From Pseudomonadota bacterium (GTDB lineage Bacteria; Pseudomonadota; Gammaproteobacteria; Burkholderiales; Burkholderiaceae_B), in the NCBI GenBank assembly GCA_023440825.1, contig JAEXRL010000027.1, positions 1 to 64,000 on the forward strand: DNA of 64,000 nucleotides, in the 5' to 3' direction. The stretch's first letter is position 1, and each line of letters starts with the position of its first letter. A model generated the notes under the pieces. That model was given only the letters and a program-made list of their open reading frames with translations, did no database searches and was not told where the DNA came from. Both the position numbers and the translations under genes were made by a program. Shown here one piece after another: positions 35,237 to 45,557 of the stretch.

Positions 35237-36394
35237 CTAGATCACCTCTAGGTCTGCGCGTAAAGCACCCGCACTCTTTAGATTCTGAAGTATGGAGAGT
35301 AAGTCTTGAGGACTAGCACCCAAGGCATTCAGGGCACGCACCACATCGGCCAAATTAGCGCTGGTATTGACTCGCTGCAAGGCCCCTTCAGCACTACGCA
35401 TTTCAATCTGTGTGTTATCGGTCACCACAGTTTGACCGCCCCCGAATGGCGTATCAGGTTGACTGACCTGCGACTGGCGACTAATGACCACGGATAAGTT
35501 GCCGTAAGCAACAGCCGCCTCATCAATGGTTACACTACGGTTCATCACCACCGAGCCTGTACGCGCATTAATAACAACTCGAGCGCGCGCTGGAGGCAAA
35601 CTCACCTGCAGGTTTTCGATATCGGACAAGAAAGCCGCTTGTGCCTGGGGATCCTGGGGACCACGGACCTGGATCACACGACCATCTAAAGCCTGAGCGG
35701 TCGCCGCGCCAAAACGCTTATTGATCGCCGCCACTACATTTTGGGTGGTCCCAAAATCTGAACTGTTCATTTCAAGATGCAGCACCCCGTTACTCACATA
35801 GGTAGTCGGCACGCTTTGCTCAACAGTAGCGCCTCCGGGTATGGTGCCCCCGTTTAATTGATTCACCTGGACGCTAGAGCCGCCAGCCTCAGCACCTGCC
35901 CCACCGACTAAAAGATTGCCTTGAGCTAAGGCATACACCTGACCGTTCGCCCCTTTTAAGGGGGTCATGAGCAAGGTACCACCACGCAAGCTTTTAGCAT
36001 TACCCATGGACGACACCACCACATCCAGTGCCTGACCTGGCCGCGCAAAAGCAGGCAAACGAGCCGTCACCATGACAGCCGCCACATTACGCAATTGCAT
36101 ATTGCTGCCTTGGGGAATCGTCACGCCCAACTGAGACAGCATATTGGTCAAACTTTGCTGGGTAAAAGGTGTTTGACGGACTTGGTCTCCGCTGCCATCC
36201 AGCCCCACCACCAAGCCATAACCGATAAGCGGGTTATCCCGCACACCCTGTATGCTTGCCAAGTCTTTAATACGCTCGGCTGCCTGAGCCAAGGAAAACG
36301 GCCAAGCACACACAAGCAGGATGGCAAGCAAGACGCGCACAATACAAATAGGCACACGGTACACAAAGCCAGAGGTGGTGAGATTACTAAGCAT
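35237..36394 (-). CDS. flgI: flagellar P-ring protein FlgI
   Basis: This 385-residue periplasmic protein forms the P ring around the rod. The signal peptide ends near [20 protein letters not shown], the invariant mature start, followed by [16 protein letters not shown]. The N-terminal leader is longer than usual (about 38 residues), so an internal start is conceivable. It shares a base with the flgH stop (TGATG). Confidence 0.96.
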   Translation of the reverse strand: MLSNLTTSGFVYRVPICIVRVLLAILLVCAWPFSLAQAAERIKDLASIQGVRDNPLIGYGLVVGLDGSGDQVRQTPFTQQSLTNMLSQLGVTIPQGSNMQLRNVAAVMVTARLPAFARPGQALDVVVSSMGNAKSLRGGTLLMTPLKGANGQVYALAQGNLLVGGAGAEAGGSSVQVNQLNGGTIPGGATVEQSVPTTYVSNGVLHLEMNSSDFGTTQNVVAAINKRFGAATAQALDGRVIQVRGPQDPQAQAAFLSDIENLQVSLPPARARVVINARTGSVVMNRSVTIDEAAVAYGNLSVVISRQSQVSQPDTPFGGGQTVVTDNTQIEMRSAEGALQRVNTSANLADVVRALNALGASPQDLLSILQNLKSAGALRADLEVI

Positions 36395-37092
36395 CAGAAT
36401 GGAGAAATATTAAGGAAGAATCGTTGTAGCCAACCCATGGTTTGCACCTCGTCCATGACGCCTTTGCTACGAAACTCAATGCGTGCATCGGCCACTTGTG
36501 TGGAGAGCACTGTATTGCTACCTGTGACTGAACGAGGATCGACAATTCCGGAAAACCGTATATGTTCACTACCCCGGTTAATGGCTATTTGCTTATCACC
36601 CGCTACCTGCAAATTTCCGTTGGGCAACACCCCTACCACCGTGGTGGTAAGCGTACCGGCGAAAGTGTTATCAGCACGACTCGAACCCTTGCCTTGAGCA
36701 GCATTGTTGCCAGACACACCAAAGTTTTGCCGCTCTCCCAACGACGAGGGCAATATGCCAGGCGCCAGCTCCCAATCCAGCCCTGCGCTGCCCTTACGAT
36801 CGGTGGAAGTCGATACGTTCTTGGCAGCGTTAGTGCGCTCCTGGATTAAGATCGTGACGATGTCCCCGACATTACGAGGACGACGATCCTCGAACAGCGG
36901 GTAGTTTCCGTAGACGGTTGGCTGGTAGATGGATCCATTCGCAATCGCCGAGGCCGGTGGCGGTGTAGGAGGTGGCGCCGTTAAAGGGCCCGTAACGATA
37001 GGCTCCGGTGGCACCAAAGCACAGGCCCCCAGGCCAAGCATGCCAAGCAAAAACAAGCTACGAGCGCAACGCGAAACTATGCTTTTCAACAC
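36394..37092 (-). CDS. flgH: flagellar L-ring lipoprotein FlgH
   Basis: This 232-residue outer-membrane lipoprotein forms the L ring. The lipobox LGAC lies near residue 24. A Pro-rich stretch is followed by the FlgH motifs [20 protein letters not shown] and [20 protein letters not shown]. It lies 12 bp after flgG and is coupled to flgI. Confidence 0.96.
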   Translation of the reverse strand: MLKSIVSRCARSLFLLGMLGLGACALVPPEPIVTGPLTAPPPTPPPASAIANGSIYQPTVYGNYPLFEDRRPRNVGDIVTILIQERTNAAKNVSTSTDRKGSAGLDWELAPGILPSSLGERQNFGVSGNNAAQGKGSSRADNTFAGTLTTTVVGVLPNGNLQVAGDKQIAINRGSEHIRFSGIVDPRSVTGSNTVLSTQVADARIEFRSKGVMDEVQTMGWLQRFFLNISPF

Positions 37093-37104
37093 CCTGACAC
37101 ACTC

Positions 37105-37890
37105 TTAGAGCTGAGCCAGACGCGCCAGCATCTGATCCGAAGTTTGTACCGCTTTGCTGTTAATTTCGTAAGCACGCTGAGTGGTGATCATATTCACCAG
37201 CTCCTCGGCCACATTCACGTTCGAGGTTTCGTTGTACTCTTGTAGGACCAGACCAGCACCATCCATGCCTGGTTGCATAAAGTTAGCAGGCCCGGACGCA
37301 TCGGATTCTACATACAGGTTCTCGCCCATGCTTTGCAGGCCTGTAGGGTTAATAAAGGTGCTTAACTGCAACTGCCCAACCTCTACGCTTACCCCCACAT
37401 CGCCGGGCTGCGTGACCGAAACCGTACCATCCCGAGAGATCGTGATTTCCAGTGCATTATCGGGAATATTAATAGGTGGTTGTATGGGATACCCACCCGC
37501 GGTCACCAGTTGCCCGTTCTGATCGATTTGCAAACTACCATCACGTGTATAAGCAAAGGTTCCATCAGGCATTTCCACCTGCAAAAAACCACGCCCTTGT
37601 ATCGCAATATCCAGACTATGACCTGTGTTTTTCAGATCTCCTTGGGAGTGGATACGTTCGGTAGCTACAGTTCTTACGCCGGTGCCAAGCTGCAAGCCTG
37701 ATGGCAACTGGTTAGCAGCTCCAACCTGCGCTCCGGGCTGACGTATGGTTTGGTACATCAGGTCTTCAAAAACAGCGCGTGTACGCTTGAAGCCTACGGT
37801 ATTTATATTTGCCAAATTATTGGCGATGACATCCATATTGGTCTGCTGAGACTCCAGACCCGTTTTGGCAATCCACAATGAGCGTATCAT
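37105..37890 (-). CDS. flgG: distal rod protein FlgG
   Basis: This 261-residue distal rod subunit begins [20 protein letters not shown] and ends with the rod/hook C-terminal helix [20 protein letters not shown]. The central [20 protein letters not shown] is the FlgG-specific loop. It lies 30 bp after flgF. Confidence 0.97.
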   Translation of the reverse strand: MIRSLWIAKTGLESQQTNMDVIANNLANINTVGFKRTRAVFEDLMYQTIRQPGAQVGAANQLPSGLQLGTGVRTVATERIHSQGDLKNTGHSLDIAIQGRGFLQVEMPDGTFAYTRDGSLQIDQNGQLVTAGGYPIQPPINIPDNALEITISRDGTVSVTQPGDVGVSVEVGQLQLSTFINPTGLQSMGENLYVESDASGPANFMQPGMDGAGLVLQEYNETSNVNVAEELVNMITTQRAYEINSKAVQTSDQMLARLAQL

Positions 37891-37920
37891 GTTGTTTCCT
37901 TAGAGTGCGCGCGCACCGAT

Positions 37921-38667
37921 TTAGGTATTAAATGAAAGTATGGAGTTAGCCCGCTCTTCATTGGTATTGGCGTCCTGGATGACTTTCATCTGCATTTCAA
38001 AACGTCGAGCATTCGCTATCATTCCCACCATGGCCTCGGCAGGATTCACATTACTTTTCTCGATAAAGCCAGCCACCATGCGCACAGTTGGATCGGCCGG
38101 CGCTGCCTGACCTTGTGCCAAGCGAAACAAGCCATCTGGCCCGCGCACGAGTTCATTTTCTGGCGGATTGACCAGCTTTAACTGCCCTATCACCTGAATA
38201 TCTCGCGGATTATCCCCTGCGCCTAAAGCGGTTAACTGACCATCACCAGTAAACGTGACCGTTCCACGATCCGGAATCTCTATGGCAGCCCCGTCTACGG
38301 ATAACACAGGCAAACCCGACTGCGTGACCAAGATATTGTCCGCATTGACAGCAAGATCACCCGCTCTGGTATAGGCCTCGCCCTCGGGGCTACGTACTGC
38401 AAACCAACCATCGCCATTAATCGCCACATCCAGAGCGTGTCCCGTTTCAGCCATGGCTCCTGCACGAAAATTGCTGCCTGGTGTAGCAGCAACCGTCGCT
38501 ACCCGCGTGTTCATCGTGCCTGTGCTGTGCACCGGCACAGAACGATACACGGCCAACTGCTCTCGAAAGCCACTGGTATTGAGATTGGCCAAATTATTGC
38601 TTATGGCAGACTGCTGCTCCAAGATGCGCTGAGCGCCATTCATGGCGGTATAAATTAACCTGTCCAT
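37921..38667 (-). CDS. flgF: proximal rod protein FlgF
   Basis: This 248-residue rod protein starts MDRLIYTAMNGAQRILEQQS and carries the C-terminal motif PAEAMVGMIANARRFEMQMK. It is distinguished from FlgG by its N-terminus and its place between flgE and flgG. Size is normal. Confidence 0.96.
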   Translation of the reverse strand: MDRLIYTAMNGAQRILEQQSAISNNLANLNTSGFREQLAVYRSVPVHSTGTMNTRVATVAATPGSNFRAGAMAETGHALDVAINGDGWFAVRSPEGEAYTRAGDLAVNADNILVTQSGLPVLSVDGAAIEIPDRGTVTFTGDGQLTALGAGDNPRDIQVIGQLKLVNPPENELVRGPDGLFRLAQGQAAPADPTVRMVAGFIEKSNVNPAEAMVGMIANARRFEMQMKVIQDANTNEERANSILSFNT

Positions 38668-38676
38668 GGATTAGCT

Positions 38677-39915
38677 CTAGCGCAAGGTGACCAGTGTTTG
38701 CAGTAACTGATCTTGGGTTTTAATGGTTTGTGCGTTCGCTTGATACGTACGCTGAGCAATAATCATATCGACCAGCTCCTGCCCCATATCCACGTTGGAC
38801 TCTTCGACCGCTTGCCCTTTAATGCTAGCCAAACCACTTTCTCCAGGGCGGCCCAATACAGGCTGACCTGAACTACCTGTCTCGACCCAGGCATTACCAC
38901 CAATATTTTGCAGACCTTGCATATTCGCAAAGTGAGCTAACACGATGGCGCCCATATGCATGTTTTCGCCGTTGGTGTAGGCAGCCACAATGGTGCCGTC
39001 TTCACTTACTGACATGCCGGCGTACTCGCCTGTACCGTAACCATCTTGGTAGGGGCTTCCGCTATTAAAGCCACCACCGAATTGCGTACTGCCTTGGTAG
39101 TTGATAGCAATTTCTAAAGGAGCTGCTGGTGAGTTCGCACCACCGGGATTATTCAAGCGAATATCAACCCGTTCTGAACCAGGCAACAAACGTCCGCCAT
39201 CGTCAAACAACAACTGCTGACTTCCCAGAGTATTTGTGGGGTCATTGGGGTCAGGGAAGGTCATCTGTTCGTCACCGATGTAATAGTAAACTTCCCATAC
39301 GCTATTACCACCACTGCCCTCACGCTTGGCATAGTATTGTGTGACGATATGGCTGTTACCTAAAGAGTCAAACACATCGTAGTTAAAGGCTTGGCTGTAA
39401 CTTTGCTCATCTGTGCGATCAAAAGGACGAACGGTCGGATCAATGGCGCTGGCATTGGCCGGCATATTCATCTGCAAGCGCATATTTTCGGTCGCCCGCG
39501 GAGCAATGTTGCCCTCGGGGACACGAATACGTTCAATCGTATTAGAGCCCGCACCATATCCAGTCAGATAGGCGCCCTGAGCATTCACGATGTAACCTTC
39601 TTTGTTAGGGCCAAACTCCCCATTACGCGAGTAAATCACCGTGCCATCCGGCTGCTCTAAGCGAAACAGACCTTTAGCACCATCAATGGCCATATCGAAT
39701 TGATTACCCGTGATAGCAATATTACCGATGGTAAAACGCTGGTTCACGCCAGCCACTTGCACCCCTAAACCAATGCGCGAGTTGGCGTAGACATCGGCAA
39801 AAGACAAGGTAGACGATTTGTAACCAACCGTGCCTGCGTTGGCAATATTGTTACCTATACTATCCAGATTCTGTGAGGCAGCATTTAAGCCGCTTAAAGC
39901 TTGTCCGAAACTCAT
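38677..39915 (-). CDS. flgE: flagellar hook protein FlgE
   Basis: This 412-residue hook subunit starts SFGQALSGLNAASQNLDSIG and ends with MGQELVDMIIAQRTYQANAQ and the terminal helix. A central FlgE domain of moderate length lies between. It follows flgD, whose product caps the growing hook; the hook length is set by FliK. Confidence 0.97.
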   Translation of the reverse strand: MSFGQALSGLNAASQNLDSIGNNIANAGTVGYKSSTLSFADVYANSRIGLGVQVAGVNQRFTIGNIAITGNQFDMAIDGAKGLFRLEQPDGTVIYSRNGEFGPNKEGYIVNAQGAYLTGYGAGSNTIERIRVPEGNIAPRATENMRLQMNMPANASAIDPTVRPFDRTDEQSYSQAFNYDVFDSLGNSHIVTQYYAKREGSGGNSVWEVYYYIGDEQMTFPDPNDPTNTLGSQQLLFDDGGRLLPGSERVDIRLNNPGGANSPAAPLEIAINYQGSTQFGGGFNSGSPYQDGYGTGEYAGMSVSEDGTIVAAYTNGENMHMGAIVLAHFANMQGLQNIGGNAWVETGSSGQPVLGRPGESGLASIKGQAVEESNVDMGQELVDMIIAQRTYQANAQTIKTQDQLLQTLVTLR

Positions 39916-39964
39916 TGCTATTTGTCCTCTATGTTTGTCAGTGTCTGCCTAGCTTGGGCACACG

Positions 39965-40645
39965 CTACATAATTTTCCGTATATCTAATAAAGAATGGCT
40001 ACCGGCTAGCCCCAGATCCAACTGCAGGCCCGATGAGGTGTAGGCCACGCTATTTACCTTGCCATAGCTTAAGGTCTCTGCCATAACAGGTTCTCCCTCG
40101 TTTAGCGCTACGACTTGCATGCTGTAGGAACCATCGGCCAAGGCATTACCCTGATCATCCAAGCCATCCCACTCAATGGAATACACACCCGCTGCCAAAG
40201 GCCCCTGCTCCAGGGTACGCACCACTTTGCCACTGCTATCGAGAATTTGTACGTCCACACTGGTGGCAGGCTTATAGAGGTCAACACCGAAGGGAGTCGC
40301 CACTTTTTCACCTTCCCCACCACCCAGCAAGACCTTGCTGCCCGGCACTAAAACGTCTTTACCAATTAAGCCGGCCGCTTGCATGGATTGGGTAACATCC
40401 ATCTGCCCTGTAATCGCTAGCAAAGTATTGTTGAGTTGAGTAATACCGCTAACGGTAGACATTTGCGCAATTTGCGACGTGACTTGAGCGTTATCCAACG
40501 GATTTAAGGGGTCTTGATTCTGTAACTGCGTAACTAGCAAGGTTAAAAAGCGATCCTGGGTATCGGCCATCACATTCTGTGACTGGGCTCCTGCCAGCCC
40601 CATGGCGGCCGAACGCTGATAATTACTACCGTCTACTGTTGGCAC
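39965..40645 (-). CDS. flgD: hook cap protein FlgD
   Basis: This 226-residue hook-cap scaffold has the N-terminal motif FLTLLVTQLQNQDPLNPLDN near residues 32-51 and a C-terminal Ig-like and tudor-like pair (SSGKVVRTLEQGPLAAGVYS). It is discarded after hook completion. It lies between flgC and flgE, 11 bp after flgC. Confidence 0.96.
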   Translation of the reverse strand: MPTVDGSNYQRSAAMGLAGAQSQNVMADTQDRFLTLLVTQLQNQDPLNPLDNAQVTSQIAQMSTVSGITQLNNTLLAITGQMDVTQSMQAAGLIGKDVLVPGSKVLLGGGEGEKVATPFGVDLYKPATSVDVQILDSSGKVVRTLEQGPLAAGVYSIEWDGLDDQGNALADGSYSMQVVALNEGEPVMAETLSYGKVNSVAYTSSGLQLDLGLAGSHSLLDIRKIM

Positions 40646-40656
40646 GAGAGACTCCT

Positions 40657-41076
40657 TTATTGACCTAGTGACAGGGTACGCAACATCAAGCTTTTAGCCG
40701 TATTCACGACTTCCACATTGGCTTGGTAGGAGCGCGATGCAGCCAGCATATTGACCGTTTCCGCCACCACATCCACATTTGGCAAGTGCACATAGCCTTG
40801 CTCGTCCGCATAAGGATTGTGAGGGTCGTACTGCAAGCGCATCGGCGCGTCGCTTTCTTGTACCGCGGCCACCCTTACCCCACCGACCTGTTGCAGGCCT
40901 TTACCAGGCTGAGACAGTGGGTCAAGCTGAAACACAACTTGACGCGCACGATACGGTTGCCCATCAGGCCCCACCACACTGTCCGCATTAGCAATATTGC
41001 TAGCCGCCACGTTCATGCGTTGAGACTGTGCATTCAGTGCGGAGCCTGCTATCTGAAAAATGGAAAGGGAACTCAT
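40657..41076 (-). CDS. flgC: proximal rod protein FlgC
   Basis: This 139-residue rod protein has the N-terminal motif [20 protein letters not shown] and the C-terminal [20 protein letters not shown], both diagnostic. It lies 12 bp after flgB in the canonical order. Confidence 0.96.
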   Translation of the reverse strand: MSSLSIFQIAGSALNAQSQRMNVAASNIANADSVVGPDGQPYRARQVVFQLDPLSQPGKGLQQVGGVRVAAVQESDAPMRLQYDPHNPYADEQGYVHLPNVDVVAETVNMLAASRSYQANVEVVNTAKSLMLRTLSLGQ

Positions 41077-41088
41077 GATTACTCCGTT

Positions 41089-41496
41089 TTATTGCTGTAA
41101 GGCGGCCATCAATCCCTTAATACGCTGTGACAGCAAGTTAAGAGAGCTTTGGTAGTGCATCGTGTTATCGGCAAACTGCATACGCTCGACATCCATTTCA
41201 ACGGTATTGCCATCAATACTAGGCTGTACGGGGACTCGATACTGCAGGTGCTGTGGAGCGGGGCTATGGGCTTGGGCAGGAATATGACGAGTCGAGGTCA
41301 GCGTAAGGTGCGTGTCGCCCAGCCTTTGCCTATCGCTTAAGGCTTGCTGCATAGCTGTTGCGAAGTTAAAGTCGCGCGCTTTGTAATGTGGAGTGTCGGC
41401 ATTAGCAATATTGGAGGCCAGCACCTCTTGGCGCTCTTGCCGGACTGACAAGGCAGTTTGGTAAAATTGCAGATCGGCACTGATACGATCAATCAT
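41089..41496 (-). CDS. flgB: proximal rod protein FlgB
   Basis: This 135-residue rod protein has the motif [20 protein letters not shown] near residues 22-41 and the C-terminal helix of the rod family. It is the first gene of flgBCDEFGHIJKL and is divergent from flgA, with a 171-bp shared control region. Confidence 0.95.
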   Translation of the reverse strand: MIDRISADLQFYQTALSVRQERQEVLASNIANADTPHYKARDFNFATAMQQALSDRQRLGDTHLTLTSTRHIPAQAHSPAPQHLQYRVPVQPSIDGNTVEMDVERMQFADNTMHYQSSLNLLSQRIKGLMAALQQ

Positions 41497-41534
41497 GGGG
41501 CACCCTAGGCTGATTTAATACTGAGGTCAAAAAA

Positions 41535-41567
41535 CCGTTAAGCATGGTTCTTTGTCCACCTTAACCG
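41535..41567. promoter_or_regulatory. imperfect inverted repeat in the flgA/flgB control region
   Basis: CCGTTAAG (41535-41542) and CTTAACCG (41560-41567) form an inverted repeat with one mismatch and a 17-bp spacer, between the divergent flgA and flgB. Its position would suit FlhD4C2, known to activate these operons in relatives, but it does not resemble the enterobacterial FlhDC box. Confidence 0.3.
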
Positions 41568-41667
41568 TATGTTAGTCAGGGACGCCGCAATACAAACCGG
41601 AAAACAGCCTAACATTTCCGCGTTAATTCAAGCCTTGACGCCATCTGGAGCTGCTTAAAATGTAGAC

Positions 41668-42363
41668 ATGCGTAAACTGCGGCTATTCGTCATTCTGCTC
41701 ATAACCCTCGCTGCCCTGCCCTATCAAAGGCTGGCTCTAGCACAGTCGAGCCCGGAAGCGCTCAGCGAAATTGCTCACAATTTCCTTCTGGAACAAGCGC
41801 AGTCTCTACCTGGAAATGCACAGGTCCTGATTGATAGTAGTCGTCTACAAGAACAAGCCCAGTGCCAGCAAGTACAGGCGTTTTTACCTAGTGGCCAACG
41901 CTTAAGGGCGCGTCTCAGTGTTGGCCTGCGCTGCCTAACGCCCAACACCTGGGTCACTTCAGTTCCCGCAAGCTTAAGCGTCCAGGGCTTTTACTACGTC
42001 AGCAAGCGTACTATTAATCCGGGTGAAACCCTGAGCCTAGACGATCTGATTGCCCGAGAAGGGGATATACTGCGCTTGCCCTCGGGTGTGCTTTTTGATC
42101 CTAGCCAAATCATTGACTACATTGCTAGTCAACGTATTCAGGCCGGCAATCCTATACGGCAGCATGCACTGCGAGACCCACACGCCATTGTACGAGGGCA
42201 AACTGTACGCACCGTGGCGCGAGGGACCGGTTTTGTTATTAGTGGCGAAGCGCTAGCCTTGCAAACCGCCTCACCTGGCCAGCAAATACAAGTCCGAGCC
42301 AGCTCTGGACAGGTCATATCCGCCACAGTATTAGACGCCAGCACTGTGCAAGTTTTAATGTAA
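41668..42363 (+). CDS. flgA: P-ring assembly chaperone FlgA
   Basis: This 231-residue periplasmic chaperone for FlgI has a signal peptide (about 1-25, ending ALAQSS) and a C-terminal SAF domain with YYVSKRTINPGETLSLDDLI and GQTVRTVARGTGFVISGEAL. The ATG follows TAAAATGTAGAC, leaving hardly any leader if TAAAAT is a -10, so the true promoter may lie further up. It heads flgA-flgM-flgN on plus. Confidence 0.94.
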   Translation: MRKLRLFVILLITLAALPYQRLALAQSSPEALSEIAHNFLLEQAQSLPGNAQVLIDSSRLQEQAQCQQVQAFLPSGQRLRARLSVGLRCLTPNTWVTSVPASLSVQGFYYVSKRTINPGETLSLDDLIAREGDILRLPSGVLFDPSQIIDYIASQRIQAGNPIRQHALRDPHAIVRGQTVRTVARGTGFVISGEALALQTASPGQQIQVRASSGQVISATVLDASTVQVLM

Positions 42364-42448
42364 GGCCTATGATCTACCAAGACGCATTAAAGAAAACTGA
42401 AGCACTGCCGTTACCATGGCACCAAGACCTGCACCCTCGGAGAACACC

Positions 42449-42733
42449 TTGAAAATCACCCAGACATCCAGCAAACCCCCTATCGAGCGTACCCACGAGA
42501 CGACGGGCGCGGGAAAACGGGCAGCCCAATACAGCAACACGTTCGCAAGTAGCCACGCCGTTGACCTAAGCACTGCAGGCCGACAGCTCGCTCAGCTCCA
42601 TTCAGGCGACCACGACGTCAATATGGAAAAAGTCGCTGCAATACAGCAAGCCATAGCCAATGGTGAACTGAAAATTGATACCAGTAACATCGCGGACAGT
42701 CTACTGAGCACTGCCCGAGACCTGATGAAATAG
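42449..42733 (+). CDS. flgM: anti-sigma28 factor FlgM
   Basis: This protein holds FliA inactive until exported through the completed hook. The C-terminal sigma-binding half is clear: DVNMEKVAAIQQAIANGELK then IDTSNIADSLLSTARDLMK. A TTG start at 42449 is chosen because GGAG lies 6 nt upstream and the product begins KITQTSSKPPIE, the family start; the ATG at 42416 has no ribosome-binding site. This gives 94 residues, the usual size. Confidence 0.9.
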   Translation: MKITQTSSKPPIERTHETTGAGKRAAQYSNTFASSHAVDLSTAGRQLAQLHSGDHDVNMEKVAAIQQAIANGELKIDTSNIADSLLSTARDLMK

Positions 42734-42749
42734 TGCCTCACCAGACATC

Positions 42750-43211
42750 ATGCCCAGCACCCTAGAAAACTGCCTACAAACGCATATTACGGTTTTACAT
42801 GACTTTCTGGACCTGACCGAGCAGGAACACGAAGTCCTATTACAAACCTTCGAGCCCGACACTTTGGCGCAACTTACTCAGCGCAAAAACCAATTGCTGC
42901 TCGAGTTCCTTAGACTGGATCATCTCCGTCAGCAACATCTGGATGCGCTGGGCTTGGATCATAATATTCAAGGTTTAAGTGCTCTTGCACAAGCACAGCC
43001 CGAGCTGGCCGAACTGGTTCATCAGCTTATTGAGCTAAGCACTGCCGCACGCCAACAAAACGAAAACAATGGTGTACTTATCCAGACCTACCTGAACAGT
43101 AACCAGCAAGCGCTCGATACTCTTTCAGCCCTGGCAGGTAAAAATAATTTCTACACCGCTCACGGCAAACCTAGTCCTCAAGCCAGTAGCTCGCGCTCGC
43201 TAAAGGCTTAA
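42750..43211 (+). CDS. flgN: FlgK/FlgL export chaperone FlgN
   Basis: This 153-residue predicted all-helical protein is placed as FlgN by position after flgM and by its helical pattern (LLQTFEPDTLAQLTQRKNQL then LLEFLRLDHLRQQHLDALGL). In relatives FlgN escorts the hook-filament junction proteins. It ends 21 bp before the convergent flhF stop. Confidence 0.85.
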   Translation: MPSTLENCLQTHITVLHDFLDLTEQEHEVLLQTFEPDTLAQLTQRKNQLLLEFLRLDHLRQQHLDALGLDHNIQGLSALAQAQPELAELVHQLIELSTAARQQNENNGVLIQTYLNSNQQALDTLSALAGKNNFYTAHGKPSPQASSSRSLKA

Positions 43212-43232
43212 AAACTCCAACAACAAATCAGC

Positions 43233-45557
43233 CTACTGAATTGCCTCTTTAAGCACCAATAGCTTTAGCAAAGCAGGGGCAGCTAAAGAGCGGGTTAAGG
43301 CTGGTTTTCCCAATAGCTGAGCCGCTAATTGACGGGCTTTCGCACTGTCGGACGAGTGCAGCAGGCTTGCGGCTGCCAAGCATAACTGTGTAGTGAGTAA
43401 AGGACTCGGAGCATCAATTCCCATGCTCAGCAACAACTGATGCATCTGAGGCAGCATACGGTGACTATCCTCGTACAAACCAGCGGCCAATAATGCCGAT
43501 GCCAAATTCGCTAGTGCAATAGGCTTACCTGTGGGCTGATGACTAAAAACAGAGTAGTTTTTAAGAACTTGGCCATCACTGCGCCTAACCAGCCTAAGTA
43601 AGACCAGTTGCATGGCCAAATCCTCTTGAGCGCGGCCACGCAGATACACTGTGCAGGAGCTATACCATAAGCTCAACTCATTTAAGCAGGCACCCTCAAA
43701 CTCGCTCAGTTGTACCTGAGAAGCTAAGTCCGTCACGGCATCAAAAACCAGTTCTTTAGCGATGGCTGAGGGTCGGGTATGACCTCCTGCATGCCAAACC
43801 TTAAAGGCAGGCGACACAGGTGCCAAGAAGCTCCACCCCTTGTCCACGTATTCACGCATCTGCGCTGCACTTGGATGCGCAAGCCAATGCAATAAGCTTG
43901 TGTTGCTGTGAAAACCCTGCATAGCCTGAACAGCGGTGTCTCTAGCCCGTCCTTGGGCACCCAAATCCAGGACATGATTACCTAGTGAATCGGACCAGCT
44001 CGCCGCCGAGTGCATTTGATAATATGGCGTCGTCAAGGCTTGCCCAGAAAGGCTTAATACACTGCAATGATAAAGCTGCTCGTCCGCGCTAATAGGCATG
44101 GGCTGCTTGCTGTGTACTACCAGAGCGTGCGATTGTGCCTGCTCACTCATTTCGTTCATAGCCGCCTTAAACAAGGCTTGGCTACGTAAGAGTAAGGAGC
44201 TTAAGTCCTTTTCTTGAGCTGCGCGCCACAGATCAAATGCCTCGGAAAACACCAGGCTATCCTCTAGCGTCGCCATTACCTGACGCACCGACTCAACACC
44301 TAGCACACCAAATTGAGTCGGTGTCGCCACAGCCAGCAGCGCTGGCAGCAAAAAAGCCCTACGCTCATGCTCTCGCTGCAGGTGCTCAACATCTACGCGA
44401 CTATCATGGTTTAACAAGGCTGCTAAATCAGCCTGACTTGGTGTAAAAGAGGCGGCCTGATGATCGCGCTGCTGCAAACTTAAGGTGACCAGTTCGGATG
44501 CGCTGGGATGACGCAAATTTTCGGGTACCTTTTGTCCGTCTGAAACATAATGCACCGGGAGTTGAAAGCGGATGGCCGTGTCAAGCGTAGCCCCCAAACG
44601 AGTCGCCTCATCCAGTTTAGAAATAATACAGCCTAGTAAAGGTGTGCCACCATCTTTGCTGTAGCTGCGCGCCACCTCATCAAGTGTGTCGCCCTGGCTG
44701 CCCGCATTCAGCACCAACAAACGCTGAATACGGCGCCCAGCATTAGCTAGCAAACGTGCCTGTTCTACGACGTACTGATCACGCTGACTAATACCCACGT
44801 TATCAATCAGGATAAGCTGCTCGGGCCGTAGGCTTAATAACACATTACGTAGTTGCTGCGCATCCTGCACCACGTGGACTGGAACACGCAATAAATTGCC
44901 ATAAATTTTAAGTTGCTCGTGCGCTCCAATACGGTAGGTATCTGTTGTAATGAGCACTACATGCTCAGGCCCAAAACGCCGTACCGCACGCGCTGCCAAT
45001 TTGGCCACCGTAGTCGTTTTCCCCACACCGGTAGGTCCCACTACTGCTAGCGCTAGGCCTGGCTGCCAAAGCTGATCTTCGGTACGCAACAAGGGTAAGC
45101 GAGTTTCCAGTTCTGTACGCACCCACTGAAAAGCGGCACGCTCGCCAAGATCGCTAGGCAAACGCTTAAGCAAAGCACGCAGTAAAGTAATACTGAAACC
45201 ACTGGCTAATAGTTGCTGAAACAAGCGTAGAGCAACCGGTGTGCCGCGCACCTGATGACTCCAGAGCAATTCATCCAAGCGCCCCTCCAGCGTGCCTTGC
45301 AAGGCATCCAGCGCATGCTTAAAACCTGCATTTGCATTGCCTGCAGGCCTGCTTACCGGAGCCGGACTATGCTGGCTCGCCACGGGAGCTGGGCTGGGAG
45401 CTGGCTCAGAAACTGTACTCGTTGCATCGGCAGCAAGTATCTCAACACCACCACCCACCCGACGATTCGACACAATCAGGGCATCTGGCCCTAGAGCCAT
45501 ACGTACCTGACGCATCGCTTCGCGACTCGTACTACCAAAAAAACGGCTTATATTCAT
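43233..45557 (-). CDS. flhF: flagellar SRP-type GTPase FlhF with long C-terminal extension
   Basis: FlhF is an SRP-like GTPase that sets flagellum position and number. The N-terminus MNISRFFGSTSREAMRQVRM and the NG domain (about 100-390), with the P loop GPTGVGKTTTVAKL, ITTDTYRIGAHEQLKIYG and ISKLDEATRLG, are canonical. Common FlhF proteins end soon after this domain at 400-500 residues; this one continues to 774. The extra 385 or so residues are predicted mostly helical, with Leu/Ala-rich repeats near the end, and no family is recognised. It overlaps flhA by 4 bp; no flhG follows. Confidence 0.92.
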   Translation of the reverse strand: MNISRFFGSTSREAMRQVRMALGPDALIVSNRRVGGGVEILAADATSTVSEPAPSPAPVASQHSPAPVSRPAGNANAGFKHALDALQGTLEGRLDELLWSHQVRGTPVALRLFQQLLASGFSITLLRALLKRLPSDLGERAAFQWVRTELETRLPLLRTEDQLWQPGLALAVVGPTGVGKTTTVAKLAARAVRRFGPEHVVLITTDTYRIGAHEQLKIYGNLLRVPVHVVQDAQQLRNVLLSLRPEQLILIDNVGISQRDQYVVEQARLLANAGRRIQRLLVLNAGSQGDTLDEVARSYSKDGGTPLLGCIISKLDEATRLGATLDTAIRFQLPVHYVSDGQKVPENLRHPSASELVTLSLQQRDHQAASFTPSQADLAALLNHDSRVDVEHLQREHERRAFLLPALLAVATPTQFGVLGVESVRQVMATLEDSLVFSEAFDLWRAAQEKDLSSLLLRSQALFKAAMNEMSEQAQSHALVVHSKQPMPISADEQLYHCSVLSLSGQALTTPYYQMHSAASWSDSLGNHVLDLGAQGRARDTAVQAMQGFHSNTSLLHWLAHPSAAQMREYVDKGWSFLAPVSPAFKVWHAGGHTRPSAIAKELVFDAVTDLASQVQLSEFEGACLNELSLWYSSCTVYLRGRAQEDLAMQLVLLRLVRRSDGQVLKNYSVFSHQPTGKPIALANLASALLAAGLYEDSHRMLPQMHQLLLSMGIDAPSPLLTTQLCLAAASLLHSSDSAKARQLAAQLLGKPALTRSLAAPALLKLLVLKEAIQ

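Noticed and set aside
41640..41667. TTGACG...TAAAAT as flgA promoter
   Set aside because: The spacer is only 15 bp and the message would be practically leaderless.
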